Shown here piece after piece: positions 24,448-33,014 of a DNA stretch of 64,000 bases (position 1 is its first letter; each line of letters begins with the position of its first letter). Source of the DNA: Bacteroidales bacterium (lineage in GTDB: Bacteria; Bacteroidota; Bacteroidia; Bacteroidales; P3); NCBI GenBank assembly GCA_017550405.1, contig JAFZPH010000023.1, positions 1-64,000 on the forward strand, in the 5' to 3' direction. A program made the translations under genes and the position numbers. The notes beneath the pieces were generated by a model, which searched no databases, was not told where the DNA came from, and saw nothing but the letters and a program-made list of their open reading frames with translations.

Positions 24448-24632
24448 TTAACCCAAATCGGTCATCAGGAAACCGAAAACGCCTAAGGTACGGAGCAACT
24501 GCCGAATCGTGCAAAGCATGGGGAATCGCCCTGCCCCGTAGGGGCTTTCGTTTAATAACATATCACGTTGTTGTACAGATATATTCTCCGGAGATTTCGC
24601 ATAGGTATATTCCAGTGACCGATTTGGGTTAA
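24448..24632. repeat. Inverted-repeat element, MITE-like
   Basis: A perfect 17-bp inverted repeat, TTAACCCAAATCGGTCA at 24448-24464 and its complement at 24616-24632, encloses 151 bp of non-coding sequence with a small GCCCCGTAGGGGC hairpin at 24533-24545. The right end overlaps the stop codon of the lipoprotein gene (24629-24631). A related word occurs at 48758-48776 (CCCAAATCGGTCATTAGG), and degenerate ones occur near 62014 and 62220. No transposase is visible. Confidence 0.65.
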
Positions 24633-26155
24633 TAGTTATCCCGAACAGGGCGCACAGAAGACCCCACGTAGCGAGTGTTGCATTCTGTCCAGTGAAAATT
24701 GTAACTTGAGAATATTGCGCTGAACGCGTTGCTTTCAAAACAGGGCGTGGATGACCAATAGAGACCGCTTTCGCTTACATCGTGAACTTCTGTACCCAAT
24801 CTGAATCCCGCCGCAGGTAAGAACAACGCACCAGCAGCCTCCATCTGCGCCCACTGAGGGAGGGTGAAACTATTGTGTGACCAATCATCATCACTCTCAT
24901 CTGTTTCCCCCACCATGAATGAACATCCAGCGGGTAATACCCAACTGTCGGGCAAGACTATCACCCCGCCTATGCCGTCCACATTGCCTACGCCATACTG
25001 ATGATGATTGAGCATATACTCCCATTCGGACTGCGAGAGGGTGCGCCACGTATTGGGCTGGCCTCCGCCATTGCTGATAACATTCGTACCCCAGTCCACG
25101 AAGGTCTGGTAATCGTTCATGTCTTCGGGAAAAAGCATAGGATTGATACCTGTTCCCCAGCCGAAGAGGTCTATCCACTTGGGGTAGGTTCCATCATAAT
25201 AACACCTATACATTTGATCATAACCCATATACTCGTACTGTTCTGGAGAAAAACGCCAAATATTGAAGGCGTTGGAGTATTGCAGGTTGCCTTGCGAGAA
25301 GCGGACTTGGTGCCCTTGGTCGTCAATAGTGAAGAGGCCGGGCAGGGTTCCCGCATTGGAGGCGAAAGTGAGGCTGTTATCCCGTAACGTAATAGTGGTT
25401 ATCTTGCCCCGCTGAATGTTGACACTGTGGCCAGCGGTAACAGTCTTGGTACACACTTTGCCGTCACTGCTGTATATCCTTATCCGCATACCAGCACCAT
25501 AGGTATGGACGGGCAAGAAGATATAGAAGTCCTTCTGGTTGGCAATGCTTTGAACCGTACGGCAAGTCATCATGGTGGTCTTCGTCCCGTGTCCAGAGTA
25601 TTTCAGCACAGGCTCTCCACTATTGTAATAGACTTTGTAGTCACCTGTCACCTCAATGTCACCTGTCACCTCAATAGCCGTGACACTCACCCCACTCTTC
25701 TGCAAACGCATTCGCAGCACCCCGCAGAGGTTCTTAAAGTTCAGATTAGTGCCGTTGCTCTCCGCATACATAGGAAAGCCCGTCAGTGAGCCGTCTTCAG
25801 TCACCTGCACATCAGGCAACTCAACCGAGTCAGCACAAATAGATGCCGAGGCAGGATAGACTGCACGGTAAGGTGCTTCGCCCGCATCTTCACTGACTGC
25901 GTTGAACGTAATTCTGCCACCGTCATGCAAAGTTGCCTGATACACACACCATTCATTGGTACCATACACCATAATCTGGTCGCCCGACATCCACTGCATG
26001 GTGCCGTTGGTGAAGGCCGTCTTGCACTCGTCGTCCTGGCAATCCTCAAGCGTGGCAGTGAAAGAGGTGGCAACCACCTTGTCCTTCTGACAAGAGGTGA
26101 AAGTTAAAACCAATAAGGCCAACATGGCCGATATAGCTAATACTGATTTCTTCAT
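24629..26155 (-). CDS. Fimbrillin-like lipoprotein with a FISUMP/SUMF-type C-terminal domain
   Basis: About 508 residues. MKKSVLAISAMLALLVLTFT then SCQKD gives a lipobox. Residues about 30-270 look like a fimbrillin/Mfa-like domain (TNGTMQWMSGDQIMVYG, YRAVYPAS, LCGVLRMRL, DFYIFLPVHT). The C-terminal half has the Bacteroidales module with VRFSQGNLQYSNAFNIWRFS, WIDLFGWGTG, SEWEYML, SWVLPAGCSF, GLYWSST and SSVRPVRDNY, found in many cell-surface proteins. An upstream ATG at 26167 is also possible. It is exposed on the outer membrane by inference. The gene lies inside the segment bracketed by the duplicated kinase 3' end and is preceded by a peptide gene. Confidence 0.8.
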   Translation of the reverse strand: MKKSVLAISAMLALLVLTFTSCQKDKVVATSFTATLEDCQDDECKTAFTNGTMQWMSGDQIMVYGTNEWCVYQATLHDGGRITFNAVSEDAGEAPYRAVYPASASICADSVELPDVQVTEDGSLTGFPMYAESNGTNLNFKNLCGVLRMRLQKSGVSVTAIEVTGDIEVTGDYKVYYNSGEPVLKYSGHGTKTTMMTCRTVQSIANQKDFYIFLPVHTYGAGMRIRIYSSDGKVCTKTVTAGHSVNIQRGKITTITLRDNSLTFASNAGTLPGLFTIDDQGHQVRFSQGNLQYSNAFNIWRFSPEQYEYMGYDQMYRCYYDGTYPKWIDLFGWGTGINPMLFPEDMNDYQTFVDWGTNVISNGGGQPNTWRTLSQSEWEYMLNHHQYGVGNVDGIGGVIVLPDSWVLPAGCSFMVGETDESDDDWSHNSFTLPQWAQMEAAGALFLPAAGFRLGTEVHDVSESGLYWSSTPCFESNAFSAIFSSYNFHWTECNTRYVGSSVRPVRDNY

Positions 26156-26193
26156 AAGGCTAATCATTTTTAGTTATCCCGAACTGCTGCGGA

Positions 26194-26349
26194 TTAGCCG
26201 AAGATTTCGTCGCCGTATCCGTCGCCCTCAGTGAGACCATCACCAGCCTCGCTGCCGGTGGTGAGGCTGCCCGTGAAACCCTTTTCCACGCGGACGTCAA
26301 TTATTTCTACCTGCGGGGTCTCATACTCCTGTTTGTTCAATTTCTTCAT
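26194..26349 (-). CDS. 51-residue acidic peptide with a Gly/Asp-rich tail
   Basis: An ORF from ATG 26349 encodes MKKLNKQEYETPQVEIIDVR then VEKGFTGSLTTGSEAGDGLT and EGDGYGDEIFG. The head KKLNKQEYETPQVEIIDVRV matches the style of small Bacteroidales proteins (YxxPxxEVVEL) that sit before surface lipoprotein genes and end in a small, Gly/Ser-rich tail. There is no signal peptide and no cysteine. It lies 39 bp before the fimbrillin-like gene on the same strand. Short but credible from its composition and position. Function unknown; a structural or modified-peptide precursor role would be a guess. Confidence 0.6.
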   Translation of the reverse strand: MKKLNKQEYETPQVEIIDVRVEKGFTGSLTTGSEAGDGLTEGDGYGDEIFG

Positions 26350-26694
26350 GATTGTATTGTTTTAGTGATTATTATTGTTGTTTAACTGATATACATCAAG
26401 ACAAAGTACTTCCCTTCCCACCTGTAACGGGAACCAATGGGACACAAAAGGAGAGCCCCGGCACACAGGCTGAACGCCCGCACCTTAAACGGCGCGGACA
26501 ATCCCGTGAAAAGGTCAGAAACGAATTATATTTCAATGTATTACAATTATAATACGCCATCGGCAATTGTCATTAACCGATTACAAAAATACAAATTTTT
26601 TTTTATTTTTCATTTTTTTGTCCCATACAGCCAGCATGGCGAAAAATGCCGACCGTGTTCAGTGGCTCTTCCTCCAGTCGTTAGTCCGTATATA

Positions 26695-26733
26695 TTCCTT
26701 ATTTCTTCCTTTCCGGAAGGAAGAAATAAGGAA
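26695..26733. repeat. Perfect 17-bp palindromic hairpin
   Basis: TTCCTTATTTCTTCCTT (26695-26711) pairs exactly with AAGGAAGAAATAAGGAA (26717-26733) around TCCGG. It is not next to a gene end and has no T run. It may be a recombination or replication-related structure or the end of an element. Confidence 0.75.
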
Positions 26734-26917
26734 GAACAGCGGTGGAGAGGTACATGAAGGAGCGAACCAAGGGCTGTGCGAATGGGGTTCGGTGGAGAGT
26801 CAGGAAGGGAATCGGCCGACGGAGCCGCCTTGCTGTGGCATGTTGTATCATCGGCGTCTTTCGGTATTGACATTACCGGCTCAAATTACCTGCCGCCATA
26901 AGTCCGGATGACCGGCT

Positions 26918-26959
26918 TGGAACCTCCACCACGCCGTCACCTTCGTCTCACCGGCCTAA
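26918..26959 (+). pseudogene. Remnant of the lipid kinase 3' end
   Basis: The forward strand reads W-NLHHAVTFVSPA-stop, matching the kinase C-terminus NLHHAVTFVSPTSH. The DNA identity is 26 of 26 over 26921-26946 versus 24268-24293, then decays. No kinase sequence is visible upstream of it. It looks like the original 3' end displaced by insertion of the 24.3-26.9 kb segment, or a partial duplication. Confidence 0.7.
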
Positions 26960-27190
26960 AACCAACACGGATTCAACCCGAGTGTGAAATTCAAATACTC
27001 GAAAGGGTTCCGTTACATCCCTTCCGGTCTCCTGACCATTTCCATAAGACCCTCTAGCGTCCTTCAATATCCGATTCTTACCATATCGTAACAGGCTCGT
27101 TACCCGACATGGTATAGGATAACGATGCTGTATCGAACGGAGAACGATGCAATATTGAACGAACTTACTACGTCCGGGAGGACTGTGAGG

Positions 27191-28453
27191 CTAGACTTTG
27201 CTTTTGCGGACGGCAAAGAGGACGGCGAGGGTGCTGAGGGTCATGACCATGGCTGTGGTGAGGAGGAAGTCGATGCCGCGCATGGCTACGGGGAAGGCAT
27301 TGACAACGAAGTTGCTGCCCATCTTGACGACGCCCCATTGCTGCTGCACAAAACAGACGACGAAGCCTAGCAGCAGTCCCGCCGCCACACCCATGGCGAC
27401 GATAAGCACCCCCTCGATACGGAAGATGCGGCGCACCTGCCGCGCGGGCATGCCCATGCTGCGGAGGGTGGCGATGTCGTGCCGCTTGTCCATCATGAGG
27501 AGGGAGAGGGAGGCCACGAGGTTGAGGGTGGAGATGAGGACGATGAGGGCAAGGATGAGATAGATGCCCAGCCGCTCGCTGCGGAAGACCTTGTAGTAGA
27601 TGGGCTGCTGCTCGAAACGGTCCAGCACGCGGTAGCCGTCGCCCAGCAGCGCGGCAACGGCGGTTTTAACTTTGGAGACCCTTGCTCCGGGTTGCAAGGC
27701 GATGGCCAGCGTGGTGCATTCGTCGTCGGCATAGTCCATCAGCTGGCGGACAAAGTCGATGTCGGTGACCACGTAGCGGTTGTCGATGTCCTGCTGGATG
27801 TAGAAGTTGCCGCCGGGCAAGGCGTAGCCGGTGTTGAAGGCTTCGTCCATAGTGAGGCCGAGGGCCACGCCTCGTTTGGGGATATGGATGGCAACGGGGA
27901 TGTTGGACACGTCGCGAACGCCGAGGTTGTAGTAGACCTCCGCACCCATAAGGAGGTAATGCACCGTGGTGAGCATGGTGTCGCCCTCGTCGTCGGGGGC
28001 GGCGACGGTGTCGGTGAAGCGGTAGATGCCTTCGTACAGGAGGGTGTCGAGGCCGGTGATGAGGTGGTAGTTGCCGTCCACCCCGCGCAGGGAGACGATG
28101 GCCTCGTTATGACGATAGGTCATCCAGGCGTTCTCCTCCGCGATCTGCGACACGGTGGCCACACCGTCGATGCGGCAGAGGGCATCGTAGTCGATGTCGT
28201 GCAGATGGAGTGTCTTGCCCTGGGCGGGCTGCACCACCAGTTCGGGGTCGAAGGAGTTGAAAAGGGTCTGCGTCACCTGGCCGATGCCGTTGTATACGCT
28301 GAGCACGATGATGAGGGCGGCGGTGCTGACAGCAATACCGATAAGTGAAATCCAGGAGATAATGTTGATGACCGTCCGCTGCTTGCGAGAGAAAAAGTAG
28401 CGGCGGGCGATGAGCGAGCTGAGAGAAAAGAGCTTCGAGCTTTGGTTGGACAT
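27191..28453 (-). CDS. LolC/LolE-like FtsX-family permease
   Basis: A 420-residue inner-membrane protein with four membrane segments: one at about residues 30-55 (NIISWISLIGIAVSTAALII), then a large periplasmic domain, then three near the C-terminus. N-terminal FIARRYF-like text (LIARRYFFSRKQRTVINIIS) and DKRHDIATLRSMGMPARQVRRIFRIEG are the FtsX/MacB-domain hallmarks. In Bacteroidota this family is the LolC/E candidate for moving lipoproteins to the outer membrane. No ATPase (LolD) lies next to it. It follows rbfA by 26 bp, an arrangement I know from other Bacteroidota. Confidence 0.87.
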   Translation of the reverse strand: MSNQSSKLFSLSSLIARRYFFSRKQRTVINIISWISLIGIAVSTAALIIVLSVYNGIGQVTQTLFNSFDPELVVQPAQGKTLHLHDIDYDALCRIDGVATVSQIAEENAWMTYRHNEAIVSLRGVDGNYHLITGLDTLLYEGIYRFTDTVAAPDDEGDTMLTTVHYLLMGAEVYYNLGVRDVSNIPVAIHIPKRGVALGLTMDEAFNTGYALPGGNFYIQQDIDNRYVVTDIDFVRQLMDYADDECTTLAIALQPGARVSKVKTAVAALLGDGYRVLDRFEQQPIYYKVFRSERLGIYLILALIVLISTLNLVASLSLLMMDKRHDIATLRSMGMPARQVRRIFRIEGVLIVAMGVAAGLLLGFVVCFVQQQWGVVKMGSNFVVNAFPVAMRGIDFLLTTAMVMTLSTLAVLFAVRKSKV

Positions 28454-28479
28454 ACCTCCTGCCTCTTGGGTCTTGGTGC

Positions 28480-28857
28480 TTACTGTTTCAGGAGGTTGTC
28501 GATGCGTTCGGCCATGTCGAGGGAGTCGTCGAGGAAATAGTCGAGCTGCGGAATGATGCGCAGCTGCTTGCCCTCGCGCAGCCCAAGACGTCGGCGGATG
28601 TCGGCGCTGTGGGTGAGGATGGCGTCGATGATGCCTTGTTTGGTGGCGGGCTCCTCTTGACGGTCGCGATAGGCGGGTATGGTGCCTATGGGCATGATGC
28701 TGACGTAGACACGGGCGATGGAGAGGTCGGGGGTGATGCGGACGCCGGTGACGGTGATGAGCGAGTTGCCGAGGACGGGCTTCATCTCGCGGAGGAAGAT
28801 GTCGCCGAGATCCTGCTGTATGAGGCGGGAGATTTTATTCTGTCGGGTAGACTGCAT
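28480..28857 (-). CDS. rbfA: Ribosome-binding factor A
   Basis: A 125-residue KH-fold protein that binds the 30S subunit during 16S rRNA maturation. MQSTRQNKISRLIQQDLGDI at the N-terminus, ITVTGVRITPDLSIARVYVS in the middle and the RLGLREGKQLRIIPQLDYFL region with DDSLDMAERID are typical. Co-directional with, and 26 bp upstream of, the permease gene. Confidence 0.93.
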   Translation of the reverse strand: MQSTRQNKISRLIQQDLGDIFLREMKPVLGNSLITVTGVRITPDLSIARVYVSIMPIGTIPAYRDRQEEPATKQGIIDAILTHSADIRRRLGLREGKQLRIIPQLDYFLDDSLDMAERIDNLLKQ

Positions 28858-28864
28858 GATTATT

Positions 28865-28933
28865 AAATTGAGAATTGAAAATTGAAAAATGGGAATGCGC
28901 TACGGCGTCTAGCCAATTTTCAATTTTCAATTT
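28865..28933. repeat. Inverted AATTGAAA-type spacer repeat
   Basis: AAATTGAGAATTGAAAATTG at 28865-28884 and its near-exact complement at 28914-28933 (one mismatch) flank a 29-bp centre. Each arm is itself a tandem of about 8 bp (ATTGAAAA). It separates the outer-membrane protein gene from rbfA on the same strand. Confidence 0.75.
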
Positions 28934-28947
28934 GGGATTATCAACTC

Positions 28948-29556
28948 TTACCAGCGCCAGCCTACACGGACGGGAATAAAGACAGTGCCCTGGACAAGGG
29001 TGATGCCTGTTTCGACAAAGAGGCTGTGGTAATTGCGCTCCATCTGCATGAGGGCGTGGTCGTAGAACCAGTTGAGACCGGCATATACTTCGAGGTAGGG
29101 GCTGATGGTGTTGCCGTAGTTGTTGGGGTTCATGAGGAAGCTGCCACCCACGCGGGCACCAACCATGGGAGCCCAGATGTCGCCGACGGGACGGAAGTCC
29201 ATGTCGATAAACAGGGCGGCGAGGTTGCTACTCTTGTCGAAACGTGCAGGGCGCATAGGAGCACACATACTGTAACCAAGACCACCGCCAAGGAAGAAGT
29301 CCTGACTGATATTGACGCCGGCCATGACGTTGAGGCCTGCACCTTCTTCCCAAGCATTGAGGTTATAGCCCGTGCCCTTGATGTCGGGACCGGTGGCTTC
29401 GGTGGTGGGTTTGCCATAGTTGCCTACATTGTGGAGATAGCCTGCCTCCACCTTGAGCATGAATTCGACATTGGGTTTTTCCTGAGCATACTGAGCCGAG
29501 GCTACGCCTGCGGTCAGGAGCATAACTATCAGCAAAAGAGATTTATTGTTTTTCAT
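28948..29556 (-). CDS. Outer-membrane beta-barrel protein of unknown function
   Basis: A 202-residue secreted protein (signal peptide MKNNKSLLLIVMLLTAGVAS with AQ after it). The mature part alternates hydrophobic residues and ends in aromatic barrel strands (VFIPVRVGWRW), typical of a small 8-strand barrel. LNVMAGVNISQDFFLGGGLG and LEVYAGLNWFYDHALMQMER are further strands. I do not recognise a specific family. Its ATG overlaps the stop of the M1 peptidase gene by 4 bases (ATGA), so the two are coupled. Confidence 0.78.
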   Translation of the reverse strand: MKNNKSLLLIVMLLTAGVASAQYAQEKPNVEFMLKVEAGYLHNVGNYGKPTTEATGPDIKGTGYNLNAWEEGAGLNVMAGVNISQDFFLGGGLGYSMCAPMRPARFDKSSNLAALFIDMDFRPVGDIWAPMVGARVGGSFLMNPNNYGNTISPYLEVYAGLNWFYDHALMQMERNYHSLFVETGITLVQGTVFIPVRVGWRW

Positions 29557-31889
29557 TGTACTATAATTTGCGATTGCAAAGATAAGAAATTATTTTTGAT
29601 TAACACGATATATGTTCCGGCGGAGAGGTTGTGGCTAATGTTGTCACCATCGTTTAAGTTACACAACTCCAATATCTTTCTCCCCATCGTGTCGTAGATT
29701 TGGACATCGATTTTTTTGTCATACCCGCCCAAGTCGATGCGGAAAGAGGAAGTTGAGGGGTTGGGGTAGATATTGAAAGAGGGGGTGCCGGAGGGGGAGT
29801 CGACGCGCATGAGGGGGATGATGTTGGTGTCGCAGACGGCGAGGGTGTACTGTCCGGGGAGAAGACGGTAGGAGAAATAGCCGGTGGTGATGGAGCTGCT
29901 GGAGGTGCGGCGGTTTGAGGCGCGCTGCCAAGGGCTATGGCTGTCGGGGCGGTAGAGGAGCCAGATTGAATCCAACGTGTAGGAACGGTCGTAGAATCCC
30001 AAGTCGATATTGGATGCGCCGCTGCTGCCGTTGCTTCCCATGTTGTAGAGGAAGCGTCCGGTGGCAGAGCAGTGTATGCTTCCGGTCACCTGCCAGTAGC
30101 GGTCGGCCATGCGGACAATGCCGGAGACGGTGTCGCCATCGGGGTGGGCGAAATGGTGTCCGATATGGACCCACGAGGGAGTGGAGGGGGCTTCGGGCAC
30201 GTTCACCTTGCAGAAGGCGTGGGGCATGTCGACAACGCCTTTGCGAACAAGGAGTGCGGTGTCGTCGGAGCAGGCATCGGAAAGGTCGTGGTCGAAATCG
30301 ACAATGGCAAACGATGCATGGAAAGGGAGAGAAAGGGTATGCTCGCTAAGGGGACCGGCGACGGTGAGCCACTCTTTGTGGCGCATGGAGCGGTCGGCAG
30401 AAAAGAAGGTGACAGGCACGCGGGAGGTGCGAGGATAGCGGTCGGTGCCCTTGAGATGCTGGCGAAGGGTGACGTGATGGTCGTTGCCATTGATACCGAG
30501 ATCGAGAGAGAAGTCGACAAAGCCGGGATTGAAGACATGGAAGTCGAAGAAGTCGGTGAGGTCGAGGCCGCTGTAGAGGCTGAGGCTGTCGCGGAGACCG
30601 GCGGCATCGATATTGCCGAAGGCGCAAGAAGAGAAGAGGCGGTGCATGGAGGCGGTGAAAAGGCTGTCGCCCATCAAACCGCGGAGCGAATGCCATACGA
30701 GAGCACCCTTGTTGTAGGTGGTGGTGCCATAGGTAATGCGTTCGGGCATGCCGGAGAGGGCACGGTAGCCATCGTCGGAGAGATGGGCATTGAGCAAGAC
30801 ATTGACGAGGTTTTTCTGATAGTAGTCGTCGGCCCAGGCCTTGCCGTAGGCGGCTTGGGCTGCCACCTCCTCGCAGAAAGAGGCACCGCCCTCGTTAATC
30901 CACATGTCGCCTACGGTGGTGCAGGTGACGAGATTGCCAAACCAGGCATGACCGAGTTCGTGGCACATGGTCATCTGGCAGGGAGAGTCGGTGCTGGCGG
31001 CGCATTCGGCCACGAGACCTATATTTGAGACATGCTCCATAGAGCCCATCGGGGTGGTGATGTAACCGATACGTTCCCAACGGTAGGGCCCGAAGGCGCG
31101 CTCGTAGGCGGGAACAACATCGTCGAGGATGTCGAATGCATGCCGGACGGTTGCACTGTCGTGTACGACAATGGAGCCGATGATGGCAGGATAGGTGCCG
31201 TACTCACCTTGATACTCGCGTTCAATCACCTGCCAAGGAGCTGAAGAGATGGAGACGAGGTAGGTGGGCGTGGGCTGGTTGATGGTCCAAGTGCTGGAGT
31301 TTGTGCCGTCGGGGGCTGTGGTCTCGCTCTGGCGGATACCGCTACAGATGGCGCGCCAGCCCGGTTGGGATGTGACGGTGATGGTATAGCTGGCCTTGTC
31401 GTACATGTTGTCGCGACAGGGGAACCAGGCTCGACCGAAGGCATGGGGATATTCGCGGAAAGCCACACCGAGGTTGTAATAGATATTGTTGTCCATGTGC
31501 AGGCCACCCCATCCGTAATGCTCTACATAGCCGTTGCTGACATAGGGCACAGAGAGCGTATGGGTGTCGCCGGGCTGACCGCCGGAGACGTAGACTCTGA
31601 GCAAGCGCTCGTCGGGGTCGTAGCTGAAACCACGGGTGACGGTGCCGTCGAGGGAGACGGGACGGACAGTGTCGCAGATAAGGTCGAAAGAAACGGCATT
31701 GCATGGTTTGGTAAGCACAAACTGAATGTCAGCTACACCACGCATTTGTTTTTGGACAGTGGCACCAAGGTCGATAGTAAGATTGTAGTGCAAAACATCG
31801 ATGGAATCGGCCGAAGGCAGCTGCGCAAAAGCCCAGTTTGAGGCGGTTGCCAAGAGCGCGAGAAACAGCACGAGCGATTTTTTTTTCAT
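29553..31889 (-). CDS. M1-family metallopeptidase with T9SS sorting domain
   Basis: A 778-residue secreted aminopeptidase-like protein with a signal peptide (MKKKSLVLFLALLATASNWA). A beta-sandwich N-terminal domain is followed by the catalytic domain with zinc ligands His310, His314 (HELGHAWFGNL) and Glu333 (INEGGASF). The exopeptidase motif normally GAMEN reads GSMEH here, which may change substrate end recognition. The C-terminus (FNIYPNPSTSSFRIDLGG, DTMGRKILEL, LSAGTYIVLIKNN) is a type A T9SS domain. A TATCTTTG -7 box lies at forward 31944-31952. First gene of the pair with the outer-membrane barrel. Confidence 0.9.
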   Translation of the reverse strand: MKKKSLVLFLALLATASNWAFAQLPSADSIDVLHYNLTIDLGATVQKQMRGVADIQFVLTKPCNAVSFDLICDTVRPVSLDGTVTRGFSYDPDERLLRVYVSGGQPGDTHTLSVPYVSNGYVEHYGWGGLHMDNNIYYNLGVAFREYPHAFGRAWFPCRDNMYDKASYTITVTSQPGWRAICSGIRQSETTAPDGTNSSTWTINQPTPTYLVSISSAPWQVIEREYQGEYGTYPAIIGSIVVHDSATVRHAFDILDDVVPAYERAFGPYRWERIGYITTPMGSMEHVSNIGLVAECAASTDSPCQMTMCHELGHAWFGNLVTCTTVGDMWINEGGASFCEEVAAQAAYGKAWADDYYQKNLVNVLLNAHLSDDGYRALSGMPERITYGTTTYNKGALVWHSLRGLMGDSLFTASMHRLFSSCAFGNIDAAGLRDSLSLYSGLDLTDFFDFHVFNPGFVDFSLDLGINGNDHHVTLRQHLKGTDRYPRTSRVPVTFFSADRSMRHKEWLTVAGPLSEHTLSLPFHASFAIVDFDHDLSDACSDDTALLVRKGVVDMPHAFCKVNVPEAPSTPSWVHIGHHFAHPDGDTVSGIVRMADRYWQVTGSIHCSATGRFLYNMGSNGSSGASNIDLGFYDRSYTLDSIWLLYRPDSHSPWQRASNRRTSSSSITTGYFSYRLLPGQYTLAVCDTNIIPLMRVDSPSGTPSFNIYPNPSTSSFRIDLGGYDKKIDVQIYDTMGRKILELCNLNDGDNISHNLSAGTYIVLIKNNFLSLQSQIIVQ

Positions 31890-31943
31890 AAGAGTATGAT
31901 ATTAAATGTCAATAGCTAACATGGACTGAGCCATGCTCAAAAT

Positions 31944-31996
31944 GCAAAGATACGAAAAAAATATTTTGTGTGAATGAAAAAATGTTTGTACTTTTG
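31944..31996. promoter_or_regulatory. Divergent promoters for the M1 peptidase and SPFH genes
   Basis: Minus strand: TATCTTTG with forward coordinates 31952-31945. Plus strand: TTTG at 31965-31968, a 20-nt spacer and TACTTTTG at 31989-31996, giving an SPFH leader of about 60 nt. A TGATATCAAAATAATATCA near-palindrome at 32002-32020 lies in that leader and could be an operator or a stem. Confidence 0.65.
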
Positions 31997-32064
31997 CAAA
32001 GTGATATCAAAATAATATCACATTACAAAAGCACATAAAGTTAAACAATAAACAATTAGATATT

Positions 32065-33009
32065 ATGGAAACAAAAGAATTTATTCGTCCGATGAAAGCC
32101 TGGAACAATGGTTTTCTGCACTTATGCATTAACTTTGCCTTGCTTGTGGCAACCATTTTTATTACTGTGTTGCTTGTGGGAAATAGGCACGACGGACTTG
32201 GTGCAACCGCTTGCAGTGTGGGCAGCATACTGTGGGTGCTGCATCTTATCGGTTTCATGATTATCCAGCCGAACATTGCCCGTGTGTTGATATTCTTCGG
32301 AAAGTACCGCGGCACGGTGACGGACAACGGTTTCTTCTGGGTGAACCCATTCTATAGCACCCGCAAACTGTCGCTGAGGGCACGCAACATGGATGTGGCA
32401 CCCATCAAGGTGAACGACAAGAACGGCAACCCGATTATGATCGGATTGGTGTTGGTGTGGAAAATAAAGAACACCTACAAGGCATGCTTCGACATTGAGG
32501 TTGGCAGTACCACCACGGTGGACAAGAACGGGAACAAGACCACCCACGACAACGGCTACGACAATTTCGTGAACGTGCAGAGCGATGCCGCATTGCGCAA
32601 GGTGGCCGGCATGTATGCCTACGACAACATCGACCACCACAGCGAGGAGCTGACCCTGCGCAGCGGCGGCGAGGAGATTAACGACCGTCTGGAAAAAGAG
32701 CTCCGCAGCCGACTGGACATCGCCGGTATCGAAGTGGTGGAAGCCCGCATCAACTATCTGGCCTACGCCGCCGAGATTGCCAGCGTGATGCTGCGCCGTC
32801 AGCAGGCGGACGCTATCATCTCTGCCCGTGAGAAGATTGTGGAGGGTGCCGTGAGCATGGTGGACTTGGCACTGAAGAAACTCTCCGCCGACGGAATTGT
32901 AGAGCTGGACGAGGAGCGCAAGGCCGCCATGGTGAGCAACCTGCTGGTGGTGCTCTGCGCCGACGAGAGCGCCAGCCCTGTTATCAATACCGGCACCCTG
33001 TATAATTGA
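32065..33009 (+). CDS. SPFH/Band-7 domain membrane protein
   Basis: A 314-residue slipin/stomatin-like protein. Two membrane segments (INFALLVATIFITVLLVG and a second around SILWVLHLIGFMIIQPNIAR) are followed by the SPFH domain: LIFFGKYRGTVTDNGFFWVN, RNMDVAPIKVNDKNGNPIMI and AALRKVAGMYAYDN. The coiled-coil end contains INYLAYAAEIASVMLRRQQA and REKIVEGAVSMVD. Such proteins oligomerise on membranes and organise patches or protease complexes. It is followed after 5 bp by a small membrane protein gene and then a ribbon-helix-helix gene, apparently one transcript. Confidence 0.92.
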   Translation: METKEFIRPMKAWNNGFLHLCINFALLVATIFITVLLVGNRHDGLGATACSVGSILWVLHLIGFMIIQPNIARVLIFFGKYRGTVTDNGFFWVNPFYSTRKLSLRARNMDVAPIKVNDKNGNPIMIGLVLVWKIKNTYKACFDIEVGSTTTVDKNGNKTTHDNGYDNFVNVQSDAALRKVAGMYAYDNIDHHSEELTLRSGGEEINDRLEKELRSRLDIAGIEVVEARINYLAYAAEIASVMLRRQQADAIISAREKIVEGAVSMVDLALKKLSADGIVELDEERKAAMVSNLLVVLCADESASPVINTGTLYN

Positions 33010-33014
33010 TCGGT

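Larger units (their letters stand above)
26350..27190. other. Gene-free accessory interval
   Basis: This 841-bp stretch contains no ORF that I would defend. It holds an A/T-rich zone (26520-26620), a perfect 17-bp hairpin (26695-26733), the kinase 3'-end remnant (26918-26959) and a TAACGATGC-containing zone (27118-27160) that resembles one near 48957. It looks like a zone of past insertion and decay. Confidence 0.6.

Noticed and set aside
24448..24632. Insertion sequence or invertible promoter
   Set aside because: The enclosed 151 bp has no transposase and no clear outward -7 box, and no invertase gene is nearby.
26352..26911. Overlapping frames of 66-114 codons
   Set aside because: They have no recognisable features, are in a decayed stretch and overlap each other on both strands.
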